NCBI GenBank assembly: GCA_965212025.1
Contig: OZ243039.1
Span: forward strand, 1 to 64,000
Direction of reading: 5' to 3'
DNA: 64,000 bases
DNA from: G965212025 sp965212025
GTDB taxonomy: Bacteria > Pseudomonadota > Gammaproteobacteria > Poriferisulfidales > Oxydemutatoraceae
In this document: piece after piece, positions 28,259-35,870 of the stretch
Layout of the letters: each line of letters starts with the position of its first letter
How positions within the stretch are numbered: position 1 is the stretch's first letter
Notes under the pieces: model-generated
Databases searched by the model: none
Told to the model about the DNA's origin: nothing
What the model saw: only the letters and a program-made list of their open reading frames with translations
Made by a program: the position numbers and the translations under genes

Positions 28259-29133
28259 AGTGCAAGGTCAAACCGTTCCGTGTTTTCTTTTTGCCATCCC
28301 CGCCGGACCTTGATCCACAATCGCAAATGCACATGCTGGTTGACGATGGCTTCAATGGATTGGCGTGCCCGAATACTCACCCGCTTCAGACGATCGCCTC
28401 CCTTTCCCAGCAAAATCAGACGCTGGCTGGCTCTTTCCACCAGCACCTGCACATGAATATGCAGTACCTCATTTTTCACCTCAAACCGGTTAGTCGAGAC
28501 ATGGATCACGTGCGGCAATTCCTCTTTCAATTCCCGCATAAACTGCTCACGAACCATGTCGGCGGCCAACGCCTCATGTTTGCGGTCCGTGAGCTCGTCC
28601 TTCTGATACAAAAAATCCCCTTCCGGCAAATGCTTCATCAACAGCACCTGAAAGTCAGCGAGCGAGCTGTCGTGTAACGCGGAAAGAGGGAAGATTTCAG
28701 CAAAGTCATGACGGGCTGCAACTTCCGCAATCGCCTCCAGAAGCTCTCTTTTATCACGCAGAAGATCCACTTTGTTCAAAACCAGCACACAGGGCTTTTT
28801 GGCCGCAATGATACGGTCCAACACATTTTGATCACCCGGCAACCACCGCTTATGCTCGACCATCAGCACCACCAGATCGGCACTTTCCAATGCCCACTGG
28901 GCGTTGTTGATATCCAGTTGATCCAGTGTGTAGCGACTGCGGGCGTGCATGCCCGGGGTATCGACCAGAACCAGTTGCTCACCATCGGCGTTACAAATAC
29001 CCCGGATGTTGGAACGGGTTGTCCGGGATTTGGACGTAACTGAGGAAATATGCGTTTTCAGCAGGCGGTTAAACAGTGTTGATTTGCCAACATTGGGTCG
29101 GCCGCTTATCGAAAAAACGCCGCAACGGGTCAT
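28255..29133 (-). CDS. era: GTPase Era
   Basis: Essential GTPase that binds the 3' end of 16S rRNA and helps mature the 30S subunit. The 292-residue protein has G1 GRPNVGKST at residue 11, G2 in the SRTTRSNIRG loop, G3 DTPGMH near 58, G4 NKVD near 119 and G5 SALH near 149. The C-terminal KH domain contains LILLGKGGDRLKRVSIRARQ in part, with the GKGG in place of the usual GKGG/GxxG loop. Overlaps rnc by 4 nt and the GxxExxY gene by 4 nt. Confidence 0.97.
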   Translation of the reverse strand: MTRCGVFSISGRPNVGKSTLFNRLLKTHISSVTSKSRTTRSNIRGICNADGEQLVLVDTPGMHARSRYTLDQLDINNAQWALESADLVVLMVEHKRWLPGDQNVLDRIIAAKKPCVLVLNKVDLLRDKRELLEAIAEVAARHDFAEIFPLSALHDSSLADFQVLLMKHLPEGDFLYQKDELTDRKHEALAADMVREQFMRELKEELPHVIHVSTNRFEVKNEVLHIHVQVLVERASQRLILLGKGGDRLKRVSIRARQSIEAIVNQHVHLRLWIKVRRGWQKENTERFDLAL

Positions 29134-29855
29134 GTCTCTGATTGCCCGCTTTCCTGCAGTAATTGTAAAACCAGACCGGCCGCAATTGCTTCTGCCCTGC
29201 CTTTTTTTCTCCCCTTTCCTTCAGCCGTATAACACCTTCCATTCATATTCACTTCGCACCGCACGTGAAAAGCATCCCTATCCTCGCCAGACGCCACATA
29301 AGTCGGCAAGGGATGTTTGTGTGCCTGGAGAAATTCCTGTAATCGGGTTTTGTTCGGCTTGACTGCGGGCTGAGAGTCCAGTTTCTGCAATCTGCTACTG
29401 AACAACTGGCGCACAAATTTCCGGGTTTCGACAATACCCTTGCTGAGATAAAACGCTGCAACCAAAGCTTCCACGGCATCTTCCAATGCGGAATCAGGCA
29501 ATGGCAGATTACCTCCCGAAAGACTTTTACCCGAAATAAGCCAGCCCTGGATACCATGTTCCCGTGCAACATCTGCCAATGCTGTGCCTTGCACCAATGC
29601 AGAGCGGTGCAAGCTCATGTCTCCCTCTGGAGCCTCTGGGAACATCTCATACAAAACTTCAGCCACCAGAAAACCAAGCAATGCATCTCCAAGAAATTCC
29701 AGCCTCTGGTTGTTGAAATCACCCGCACTTCGGTGGGTTAAGGCTTGAAGGAACAACGGTTCATCGTCCTTGCCCGACAATACGAGATTCTTCAGTAATT
29801 CCGAGCTGTTTTCCTCGTTCACTTTGACTAAAGAAACAGGGCTGCTGCGGGGCAA
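29130..29855 (-). CDS. rnc: Ribonuclease III
   Basis: Double-strand RNA endonuclease for rRNA processing and mRNA decay. Residues of about 20-155 form the catalytic domain with ALTHRS, the signature NQRLEFLGDALLGF and LEDAVEALVAAF; the C-terminal dsRNA-binding domain has TRLQEFLQAHKHPLPTY and GKGRKKGRAEAIAA. The catalytic Glu and Asp of RLEFLGD and the DAVE pair are present, but the family's first signature Glu (NERLEFLGD) is Gln here. The start is uncertain: TTG at 29855 follows the lepB stop directly (241 residues), or GTG at 29822 (230 residues), closer to the common length. Confidence 0.95.
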   Translation of the reverse strand: MPRSSPVSLVKVNEENSSELLKNLVLSGKDDEPLFLQALTHRSAGDFNNQRLEFLGDALLGFLVAEVLYEMFPEAPEGDMSLHRSALVQGTALADVAREHGIQGWLISGKSLSGGNLPLPDSALEDAVEALVAAFYLSKGIVETRKFVRQLFSSRLQKLDSQPAVKPNKTRLQEFLQAHKHPLPTYVASGEDRDAFHVRCEVNMNGRCYTAEGKGRKKGRAEAIAAGLVLQLLQESGQSET

Positions 29856-30629
29856 CTAGTTGACGACTCTGCCTATACGGGAAAAGTCGATGCCATCTCC
29901 ACCAAAATCCCAGTGCATCCAGATGGCAGACACTCTGCCAACCAGGTTTTCTTCCGGCACCATTCCCCAAACTCGGCTGTCGTTACTGTTGTCCCGATTG
30001 TCGCCGAAAACAAGGTAGTTTCCATCCGGTATGACCCAGACATCTTTTGCTTTTCTCTGAAGCAAAGAGGCGTTCACATAAATCTCGTGGGGGGCTTCCG
30101 GCAAGCTCTCCTTCATGCGTATCACGCGTTGGGCTTTTCCGACCAATGAACGTCCCGGCAGAGCGTCGGTGCCAAGAGTTTCATAAGAAACTGCCTCACT
30201 ATTTATGAATAACATCTTGTTCTTATAAGAAATTTCATCACCTGGTACCCCGACGATACGCTTGACATAGTCCAGCTTGGGGTCTTTTGGGTAACGAAAC
30301 ACCGCAACGTCGCCTCGCTGAGGAGATTGATTGACCCAAAACTTTGTGTGTAGCACCGGAAGACGCAAGCCGTAAGCGTACTTGTTGACGACGATGAAGT
30401 CTCCTATTTCCAGGGTGGGCAGCATGGATCCAGACGGAATACGAAAAGGTTCAAACAGAAAAGACCGGACAAGCAGAACAATCAACAGCACCGGAAAGAA
30501 AGAGATTGACAGTTCAGTGAGCCAGGCTTTCTTTTTGCCTGAGGAACCAAAGAGACGGCTCGCAAGAACTACCAGACCGGTCAGTACTGTGCTGAGGAGC
30601 AAAAAGAACTCCAGATCGAAATCAATCAT
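29856..30629 (-). CDS. lepB: Signal peptidase I
   Basis: Inner-membrane serine protease that cuts signal peptides from exported proteins, such as the GLUG/Fn3 protein here. The 257-residue protein has two N-terminal membrane helices (FFLLLSTVLTGLVVLA and ISFFPVLLIVLLVRSFLF), the catalytic Ser in IPSGSMLPTLEIGDFI near residue 70, the catalytic Lys in YVKRIVGVPGDEI near 125 and the box GDNRDNSNDSR near 215. I chose ATG 30629 with AGGA upstream; a TTG at 30635 adds two residues. Usually paired with lepA, which is missing; tRNA-Pro lies there instead. Confidence 0.96.
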   Translation of the reverse strand: MIDFDLEFFLLLSTVLTGLVVLASRLFGSSGKKKAWLTELSISFFPVLLIVLLVRSFLFEPFRIPSGSMLPTLEIGDFIVVNKYAYGLRLPVLHTKFWVNQSPQRGDVAVFRYPKDPKLDYVKRIVGVPGDEISYKNKMLFINSEAVSYETLGTDALPGRSLVGKAQRVIRMKESLPEAPHEIYVNASLLQRKAKDVWVIPDGNYLVFGDNRDNSNDSRVWGMVPEENLVGRVSAIWMHWDFGGDGIDFSRIGRVVN

Positions 30630-30652
30630 TGCCAATCCTGAAAATCAGGTAG

Positions 30653-30729
30653 TGGTCGGGGTGAGAGGATTTGAACCTCCGACCACTGCAACCCCATTGC
30701 AGTGCGCTACCAGTCTGCGCCACACCCCG
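30653..30729 (-). tRNA. tRNA-Pro (anticodon GGG)
   Basis: A 77-nt cloverleaf on the minus strand: acceptor CGGGGTG/CACCCCG, anticodon stem CTGCA/TGCAG with loop ATGGGGT (anticodon GGG), T loop TTCAAAT, discriminator A and encoded CCA. It follows the merR-like gene, as in pseudomonads. Confidence 0.95.
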
Positions 30730-30754
30730 AAACCTGACCTGTTACTTAGACACA

Positions 30755-31084
30755 TCAGTTTTTTAGCAATAAAGCGATTTCTTCCAGTTCTTTTCGCAGT
30801 TCTTGCAACAATGCTTTCTGCGAGTCTTTTTCGACTGTTTCCTCTTTCCCAAACAACACTTGATTCGCACCTTTTATGGTGTAACTGCGGCGGTGCACCA
30901 AGTCCTGAATTTTTCGAATCATCAGCACATCGGCATGCGAGTAATACCGCCGTCCACCTTGCCTGCGCTTCGGTCGAAGCCCGGAAAAACCCTGCTCCCA
31001 ATAGCGCAAAACATGTTGTTCCACACCGCACAGGTTGCTTACTTCACCAATCGTGAAGTAAAGCTTTTGCGGCAGTTCAGACAT
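30755..31084 (-). CDS. MerR-family transcriptional regulator
   Basis: A 109-residue DNA-binding protein with the MerR winged helix: YFTIGEVSNLCGVEQHVLRYWEQGF at residues 9-33, then RRQGGRRYYSHADVLMIRKIQDLV, followed by a short coiled coil (EEIALLLKN end). It has no effector domain, like the small MerR-like gene found between ihfA and tRNA-Pro in many gammaproteobacteria. The ATG at 31084 overlaps the ihfA stop by 8 nt. The target is unknown. Confidence 0.9.
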   Translation of the reverse strand: MSELPQKLYFTIGEVSNLCGVEQHVLRYWEQGFSGLRPKRRQGGRRYYSHADVLMIRKIQDLVHRRSYTIKGANQVLFGKEETVEKDSQKALLQELRKELEEIALLLKN

Positions 31085-31388
31085 TTCTGTGTTTTCTTTT
31101 GTTGGCATTTTCTGCAATACGTTGTTTCAGCTTCGGCCCCGGTCTAAATACAACCACCCGACGCGCGCTGATGACCGCGGGGGTTCGGGTTTTTGGGTTA
31201 CGCCCCATTCTTTCACTTTTGTCACGCAACAGGAACCGGCCAATTCCCGGAAGGTGCAGGTTATCACCCTCGATCAGAACTTTTCCGACCTCTTCGAAGC
31301 AAATGTTGACCAGCATAGATGCCTCGGACAGGCTCAAGCCAATCTCGCTCTGCAACGTCTTTGCCAGTGTTTCTCTTTTTATGGTCAA
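31077..31388 (-). CDS. ihfA: Integration host factor alpha subunit
   Basis: DNA-bending nucleoid protein, partner of IhfB. The 103-residue protein follows the HU/IHF fold: LSLSEASMLVNICFEEV helix, LPGIGRFLLRDKSERMGRNPKT beta arm with the DNA-intercalating proline (GRNPKT), then FRPGPKLKQRI. The start is TTG at 31388, sharing two bases with the pheT stop (TTGA); this gives the usual length. Ends in an 8-nt overlap with the MerR gene. The pheST-ihfA order is classical. Confidence 0.95.
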   Translation of the reverse strand: MTIKRETLAKTLQSEIGLSLSEASMLVNICFEEVGKVLIEGDNLHLPGIGRFLLRDKSERMGRNPKTRTPAVISARRVVVFRPGPKLKQRIAENANKRKHRNV

Positions 31389-33580
31389 ACCGGATATCTT
31401 TGCCTGACGCCCAGCCTACACTGCAAATCATCAACAATGCGGCGTACAACCTCAGCGACTTCAACATCTGTCAGTGTACGCTCCTGCCCTTGCAAAACAA
31501 AAGCAAGGGTCATGCTCCGTTCTCCCTCAGCCATCACTTTTTCGGGAAAAACATCCAGCAAAAAAAAGTCGTACAGCTCGGGAATGTCCAGAGTCTTGAT
31601 GCGCTGAAAGAGTTCGGTGTAGTGCCGGTCAGCAGGCACCATGAGCGATATATCAAAACGCTGCGTCGGGTAGCGGGATACCACCATGTGGCTTCGGTGC
31701 TCAGGCTCCGGCAGTTGATCCAGATAGACTTGAAACAGGAAAACATCCCTACCCGCCAGGTTCAAGTCAAAATCATGAGGGGCTCCCAACTCTGGATTCA
31801 TCATGCCCAGAGTGCCAATCCATTTGTCCTGCGCATAGATTTCAGCACTTTTGCCATGTACCAAACCAAAGCTACGGGAACACTTCTGAGGCCATCGCCT
31901 CCACTCGAGCTCACCCAAGCTGGGCTGCAACAGACTTTCCAGGTCACCTTTAACATCGTAGTAATCGCGCTCACGCAGTTTCTCGCTCCAGGAATCATCA
32001 CTGACAGAGCCAAATGCCAAGCCTCCCAGTAGCCATTCTTCATTCGCCTCATTCTTTTTCGTATCTATGAAATAAATTTTTCCAAATTCAAAAAAACAGG
32101 CACGTCTTGCCCCGCGGTTCAGATTGTAGCGTAACACTTCAATCAACCCGACCCATAGGGTGGTACGCATGACCGACGCAAGCCGGGTCAGGGGATTGCG
32201 CAAGTCCACCATTATCTGATCAGGTTGCACCGGCTCTCCATCTACGTGGCGTCTGCTGGCTCCGGCCGCTACGGAACTGAACAGGTGCTGCTTCACGGGG
32301 TCAATAAAATCACCAAAGCTCAAGGTAACGACTTCAGAATAGCCCAAAGCCACCAAGCTGTCGGACCAGGAGTGCTGCCTTTGTCTCCGTGTCAGAAATT
32401 GGCTGTCCGGGGAAGCAGCAGAAAACGTCTCAGCTGGCACATCAGCTATCCGCTCGTAACCGTAGAGCCTGGCGATTTCCTCCACAAAATCCACTTCCAT
32501 CTCCAAATCGAAACGAAAGGAAGGCGGCACGCAAGCCCATTCATCTCCGTCTCCTTTGACCTCGCATCCAAGTGCCGTCAAGGTTTTCCCGACCCATTCA
32601 GGCTCGGGCTTCACCCCCAAGCGCAGATCAAGTGTTTTGAGACGCAGCACAGTTTCTCGGCGGGTCGGCAGGTGCGTTTCGCTTCGGCACTCACCGCGAC
32701 CGCCAGGCTTGCCGTCTGCAATCTCTGTCAGCAAAGCCGCAGCACGGTCCAACGCCTGTTGTGACATCTGAAAATCCACCCCTTTTTCAAATCGCCGCGC
32801 TGATTCCGTATACATACCTGGAATTCGCGCCACTTTCCGGATGACTGAAGGGGCAAAGAAAGCCGCTTCAATCAGGATGTTGCGGGTATCCTGCTGAACC
32901 GAAGCACGCTTCGCCCCCATGGCTCCCGCCAAAGCCACCGGCTCGTCTCCGTCCCGTATCAACAGTGCGCCTTTCGGAGCCGTGAAGCTGTTGCCATCGA
33001 GCAACTCAAATACTTCCCCACCCTCCGCAAGACCGACAAAGATTTTTTTGGCAGTCAGGCGATCCAGGTCAAAGGCGTGCAAAGGTTGCCCCAGTTCCAG
33101 CATGACGTAGTTCATCACGTCCACGATCAGGCTCAGCGGCCGCATCTCACTTGCGCACAGGCGATCAACCATCCAGTCAGGTGTTTCCCGATCACAGGCA
33201 ATGTCGCGTACTTCGCGGCATCGGTACAAAGGACACGCTTCAGGAGACGAAACCTCTACTTCCACAGACAAAGGGTCGGCACCAGTCGGTACCGGCAACT
33301 CCGGAATGATGTGCACAAGGCGCTGTCCTTTGCCGACGCAGAACTCACGGGCAACACCCAAAATACTCATACAGTCCGGGCGGTTCGGCGTCAAATCCAA
33401 TGCCACCACTGTTTCTCCGGGTGAGCTTGAGCCGCACTGTGAATCCGGCGAAACAATTTCCGCTTCCAAGCCCGCCAGCGTCAATGTCTCCGCCAGCGCC
33501 ATCGGATCCAATGGCTGTCCTCGGTGTTCCCCCGGGCAGTTCCCAAGAAATTCCTGTAGCCAGGAAACTACGAAACGCAT
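31385..33580 (-). CDS. pheT: Phe-tRNA synthetase beta subunit lacking the EMAP-type domain
   Basis: Charges tRNA-Phe with PheS as an alpha2beta2 enzyme. It has 731 residues against about 795 usually. After the N-terminal B1 piece (SWLQEFLGN to LAGLEAEIV) the sequence runs within 20 residues to VVALDLTPNRPDCMSILGVARE, which normally follows a tRNA-binding (EMAP/OB, B2) domain of about 100 residues. That domain is missing in frame. The B3/B4 editing region, B5, the catalytic-like core and the C-terminal FDX-ACB domain (SRYPTQRFDISLMVPADRHY) remain. Start chosen at MRFVVSWLQEF; no strong Shine-Dalgarno. A hairpin lies just upstream. Confidence 0.95.
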   Translation of the reverse strand: MRFVVSWLQEFLGNCPGEHRGQPLDPMALAETLTLAGLEAEIVSPDSQCGSSSPGETVVALDLTPNRPDCMSILGVAREFCVGKGQRLVHIIPELPVPTGADPLSVEVEVSSPEACPLYRCREVRDIACDRETPDWMVDRLCASEMRPLSLIVDVMNYVMLELGQPLHAFDLDRLTAKKIFVGLAEGGEVFELLDGNSFTAPKGALLIRDGDEPVALAGAMGAKRASVQQDTRNILIEAAFFAPSVIRKVARIPGMYTESARRFEKGVDFQMSQQALDRAAALLTEIADGKPGGRGECRSETHLPTRRETVLRLKTLDLRLGVKPEPEWVGKTLTALGCEVKGDGDEWACVPPSFRFDLEMEVDFVEEIARLYGYERIADVPAETFSAASPDSQFLTRRQRQHSWSDSLVALGYSEVVTLSFGDFIDPVKQHLFSSVAAGASRRHVDGEPVQPDQIMVDLRNPLTRLASVMRTTLWVGLIEVLRYNLNRGARRACFFEFGKIYFIDTKKNEANEEWLLGGLAFGSVSDDSWSEKLRERDYYDVKGDLESLLQPSLGELEWRRWPQKCSRSFGLVHGKSAEIYAQDKWIGTLGMMNPELGAPHDFDLNLAGRDVFLFQVYLDQLPEPEHRSHMVVSRYPTQRFDISLMVPADRHYTELFQRIKTLDIPELYDFFLLDVFPEKVMAEGERSMTLAFVLQGQERTLTDVEVAEVVRRIVDDLQCRLGVRQRYPV

Positions 33581-33594
33581 GTCTTTTTCAGTAT

Positions 33595-33614
33595 TCCGGA
33601 CACGTACGTCCGGA
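33595..33614. other. Perfect hairpin between pheS and pheT
   Basis: TCCGGAC and GTCCGGA form a 7-bp perfect stem around a 6-nt loop (ACGTAC), ending 14 nt before the pheT ATG where no Shine-Dalgarno is visible. It could affect pheT translation; nothing shows this directly. Confidence 0.4.
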
Positions 33615-33641
33615 AACAGACACACGTCGCATTTTGAAGCT

Positions 33642-34682
33642 TCACTCTTGAAACTGGCTCAGGAAGCGCAAATCATTTTCAAAGAATCTGCGCAGATTCT
33701 TGACCCCGTAGCGCAACATCACCAGACGTTCGACACCCAGCCCGAATGCGTAGCCGCTCCAGTCCTGATCACCGTAGCCCACTGCCTTGAAAACATTCGG
33801 GTGCACCATGCCGCAACCCAACACTTCAAGCCAGTCAGAGCCCCACCAGATATCTATTTCTGCAGAAGGCTCCGTAAAGGGAAAGTAGGAAGGGCGCAGA
33901 CGCATCTTCAGTTTCTCATCGGCAAAAAAATCGCATAAAAATCCCTTCACCATGACAATCAAATCCGCAAAAGAAACAAATGTGTCAACAACCAGTCCTT
34001 CCACCTGATGAAACATGGGACTGTGCGTAGGGTCAGAATCACGGCGATACACTTTGCCCGGAGCGATGATTTTCAACGGTGCCGGCGGGCGGCACGCCAA
34101 CATGGTGCGCACTTGTACCGGAGAGGTATGGGTTCTGAGCAGCTTCTGATTTCCAAGGAAGAAGGTGTCGTGCATCGCACGCGCCGGGTGGTCAGGCGGA
34201 ATATTCAATGCCTCAAAATTGTGAAACTCATCTTCAATTTCCGGTCCTTCCTTGATGGCGAAACCTTGACGCAAAAAGAAATCTTCGATCTTGCGTAATC
34301 CCAAGGTTATGGGATGCAGGCTCCCTCTCGGTCGACGGCGACCGGGGAGTGTCGGGTCAAATGAATCCGGCTCCCGAGACTTCTGGCGCAGTTCTTCCTC
34401 GTTCAGCCATTGTTTTCTCCCGTCAAAGGCGACTGTCAAGGCCTTTTTGAGACGGTTCAGGTGCTTGGCAAAATGTGACTTCCGGTCTTTTGGCAAGCTC
34501 TTCAAAGCGGCAAAGAAGCGAGGGAACTCCCCTTTGCGTCCAAGATACTTCAAACGCACCTGGTACAGTTCGTGCAAACTGCCTGCCTGGGCAATCTCCT
34601 GTTTGACGTGCTCAATCTTGAGGCTGGTATCCTCAAGCACGGTCTCCAAGGTCTCAATCTCTGTTTTTGCCAACGGATCCAA
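33642..34682 (-). CDS. pheS: Phe-tRNA synthetase alpha subunit
   Basis: Catalytic subunit of PheRS, class II synthetase. The 346-residue protein has an N-terminal coiled coil that binds tRNA (residues about 1-90), motif 1 around HPITLGLRKIEDFF, motif 2 with KVYRRDSDPTHSPMFHQVEGL near 220 and motif 3 GYAFGLGVERLVMLRYG near 315. WLEVLGCGMVHPNVF is also typical. It follows rplT after about 75 nt and precedes pheT by 61 nt. Attenuation by a Phe leader peptide is known in E. coli; I see no clear leader here. Confidence 0.97.
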   Translation of the reverse strand: MDPLAKTEIETLETVLEDTSLKIEHVKQEIAQAGSLHELYQVRLKYLGRKGEFPRFFAALKSLPKDRKSHFAKHLNRLKKALTVAFDGRKQWLNEEELRQKSREPDSFDPTLPGRRRPRGSLHPITLGLRKIEDFFLRQGFAIKEGPEIEDEFHNFEALNIPPDHPARAMHDTFFLGNQKLLRTHTSPVQVRTMLACRPPAPLKIIAPGKVYRRDSDPTHSPMFHQVEGLVVDTFVSFADLIVMVKGFLCDFFADEKLKMRLRPSYFPFTEPSAEIDIWWGSDWLEVLGCGMVHPNVFKAVGYGDQDWSGYAFGLGVERLVMLRYGVKNLRRFFENDLRFLSQFQE

Positions 34683-34757
34683 ACTCTCGGGAACAGTCCA
34701 TGAGCTACCGCCTGTTTAGGGAACGGGTGGGGAGGAATCCCTCTGAAATCGCTACTT

Positions 34758-35114
34758 TCAGCCTAGTGCCAGTTTCGCTTTTTCAGCAACGCTCGCAAAG
34801 CTTGACGGATCACGTACTGCCAAATCTGCCAAAATCTTACGATCCAGCGTGATTTCCGCCTTGACCAGCCCTGCCATGAAACGGCTGTAAGAAAGGCCAA
34901 ACTGTCGTGCTGCGGCGTTGATTCTGGTAATCCACAAAGACCGAAACTGCCGCCGTCTTTGGCGACGGTCACGGTACGCATATTGCCCGGCACGGATGAC
35001 CGCCTGCTTCGCGACCCGAAACGTACGACTGCGTGCCCCCCGATAGCCTGCGGCTTTTTTCAGTATTTTTTTACGACGTGCCCGCGAAGCGACACTGGCT
35101 CTGGCTCTTGGCAA
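34758..35114 (-). CDS. rplT: Ribosomal protein L20
   Basis: Early-assembly 50S protein that binds 23S rRNA and, in E. coli, represses its own operon. The 118-residue protein begins PRARASVASRARRKKILKKA and has the conserved YRDRRQRRRQFRSLWI basic helix and NAAARQFGLSYSRFM. Canonical length. Follows rpmI in the infC-rpmI-rplT operon. Confidence 0.98.
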   Translation of the reverse strand: MPRARASVASRARRKKILKKAAGYRGARSRTFRVAKQAVIRAGQYAYRDRRQRRRQFRSLWITRINAAARQFGLSYSRFMAGLVKAEITLDRKILADLAVRDPSSFASVAEKAKLALG

Positions 35115-35137
35115 TTTCTCATCCCCCTTTTTTCATT

Positions 35138-35335
35138 CTACCCGTTGGGCAACAAGCGAATAAGTGAAGCCCGATCGCTGTCCGCCACTGCTACCGTTGT
35201 GCGCAGCCGCCTTTTTCTTTTCGTGCTTTTTTTTGTCAAAATGTGATTGGCATTGGCGTGTTTTCTCCGAAAAGACTGGCTCACAGTCTTCCTGAATCGT
35301 TTTGCCGCACCGCGATTGGTCTTCATTTTAGGCAT
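35138..35335 (-). CDS. rpmI: Ribosomal protein L35
   Basis: Small basic 50S protein of 65 residues, starting MPKMKTNRGAAKRF and containing HILTKKSTKRKRRLR. The ATG at 35335 overlaps the infC stop by 8 nt (ATGCCTAA), which suggests translational coupling. The longer frame inside infC is not used. Confidence 0.97.
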   Translation of the reverse strand: MPKMKTNRGAAKRFRKTVSQSFRRKHANANHILTKKSTKRKRRLRTTVAVADSDRASLIRLLPNG

Positions 35336-35870
35336 GTTTGTTTCCTGAGTTTTGGCGTTTGCTGGGAACAAAAACGATCACCATGGTACGCCCTTCCGCC
35401 TCTGCCGGCTTTTCCACAGCGGCACAGCTCCCAATATCACGCGTAACCCGCTCCAGCACTTCCCTGCCGATCTCGGAATACGCCATTTCTCTCCCTCGAA
35501 AGCGCAAAGTAACCTTTACCCTGTCCCCTTCACCGAGGAAGCGCAAAACACTACGCAACTTCGTCTGGTAATCACCTTCTTCTATCCCTGGTCTTAACTT
35601 GATTTCCTTCAGTTGCATCCGCTTTTGCTTCCTACGGGAACCCTGGTTTTTCTTCTCCCGGGTAAAGCGGTACTTCCCGTAGTCCATAACCCGGCAAACC
35701 GGCGGGTCTGCTTCCGCCGACAACTCAACCAAGTCCAGGCTTTTCTCTTTCGCAAAGCGTATGGCATCATCAATTGCCTGCACTCCTCTGTTCGTACCTC
35801 CCGCGTCTATCAACAAGACTTGGGGTGAATCAATTTGTTCGTTAAACCGGTTTCTTTTTTGTGTGCCTAT
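35328..35870 (-). CDS. infC: Translation initiation factor IF-3 (ATA start)
   Basis: IF-3 checks initiator tRNA and start codons on the 30S subunit. No ATG, GTG or TTG lies at the right place. An ATA at 35870 sits 7 nt behind a strong AGGAGG and overlaps the thrS stop; starting there gives exactly 180 residues, the E. coli IF-3 length, beginning IGTQKRNRFNEQI. E. coli uses the equally rare AUU so that IF-3 represses itself; an AUA start would allow the same control. Conserved parts: DPPVCRVMDYGKYR near residue 55, KEIKLRPGIEEGDYQTKLRS and VTLRFRGREMAYSEIG. Confidence 0.93.
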   Translation of the reverse strand: MGTQKRNRFNEQIDSPQVLLIDAGGTNRGVQAIDDAIRFAKEKSLDLVELSAEADPPVCRVMDYGKYRFTREKKNQGSRRKQKRMQLKEIKLRPGIEEGDYQTKLRSVLRFLGEGDRVKVTLRFRGREMAYSEIGREVLERVTRDIGSCAAVEKPAEAEGRTMVIVFVPSKRQNSGNKHA

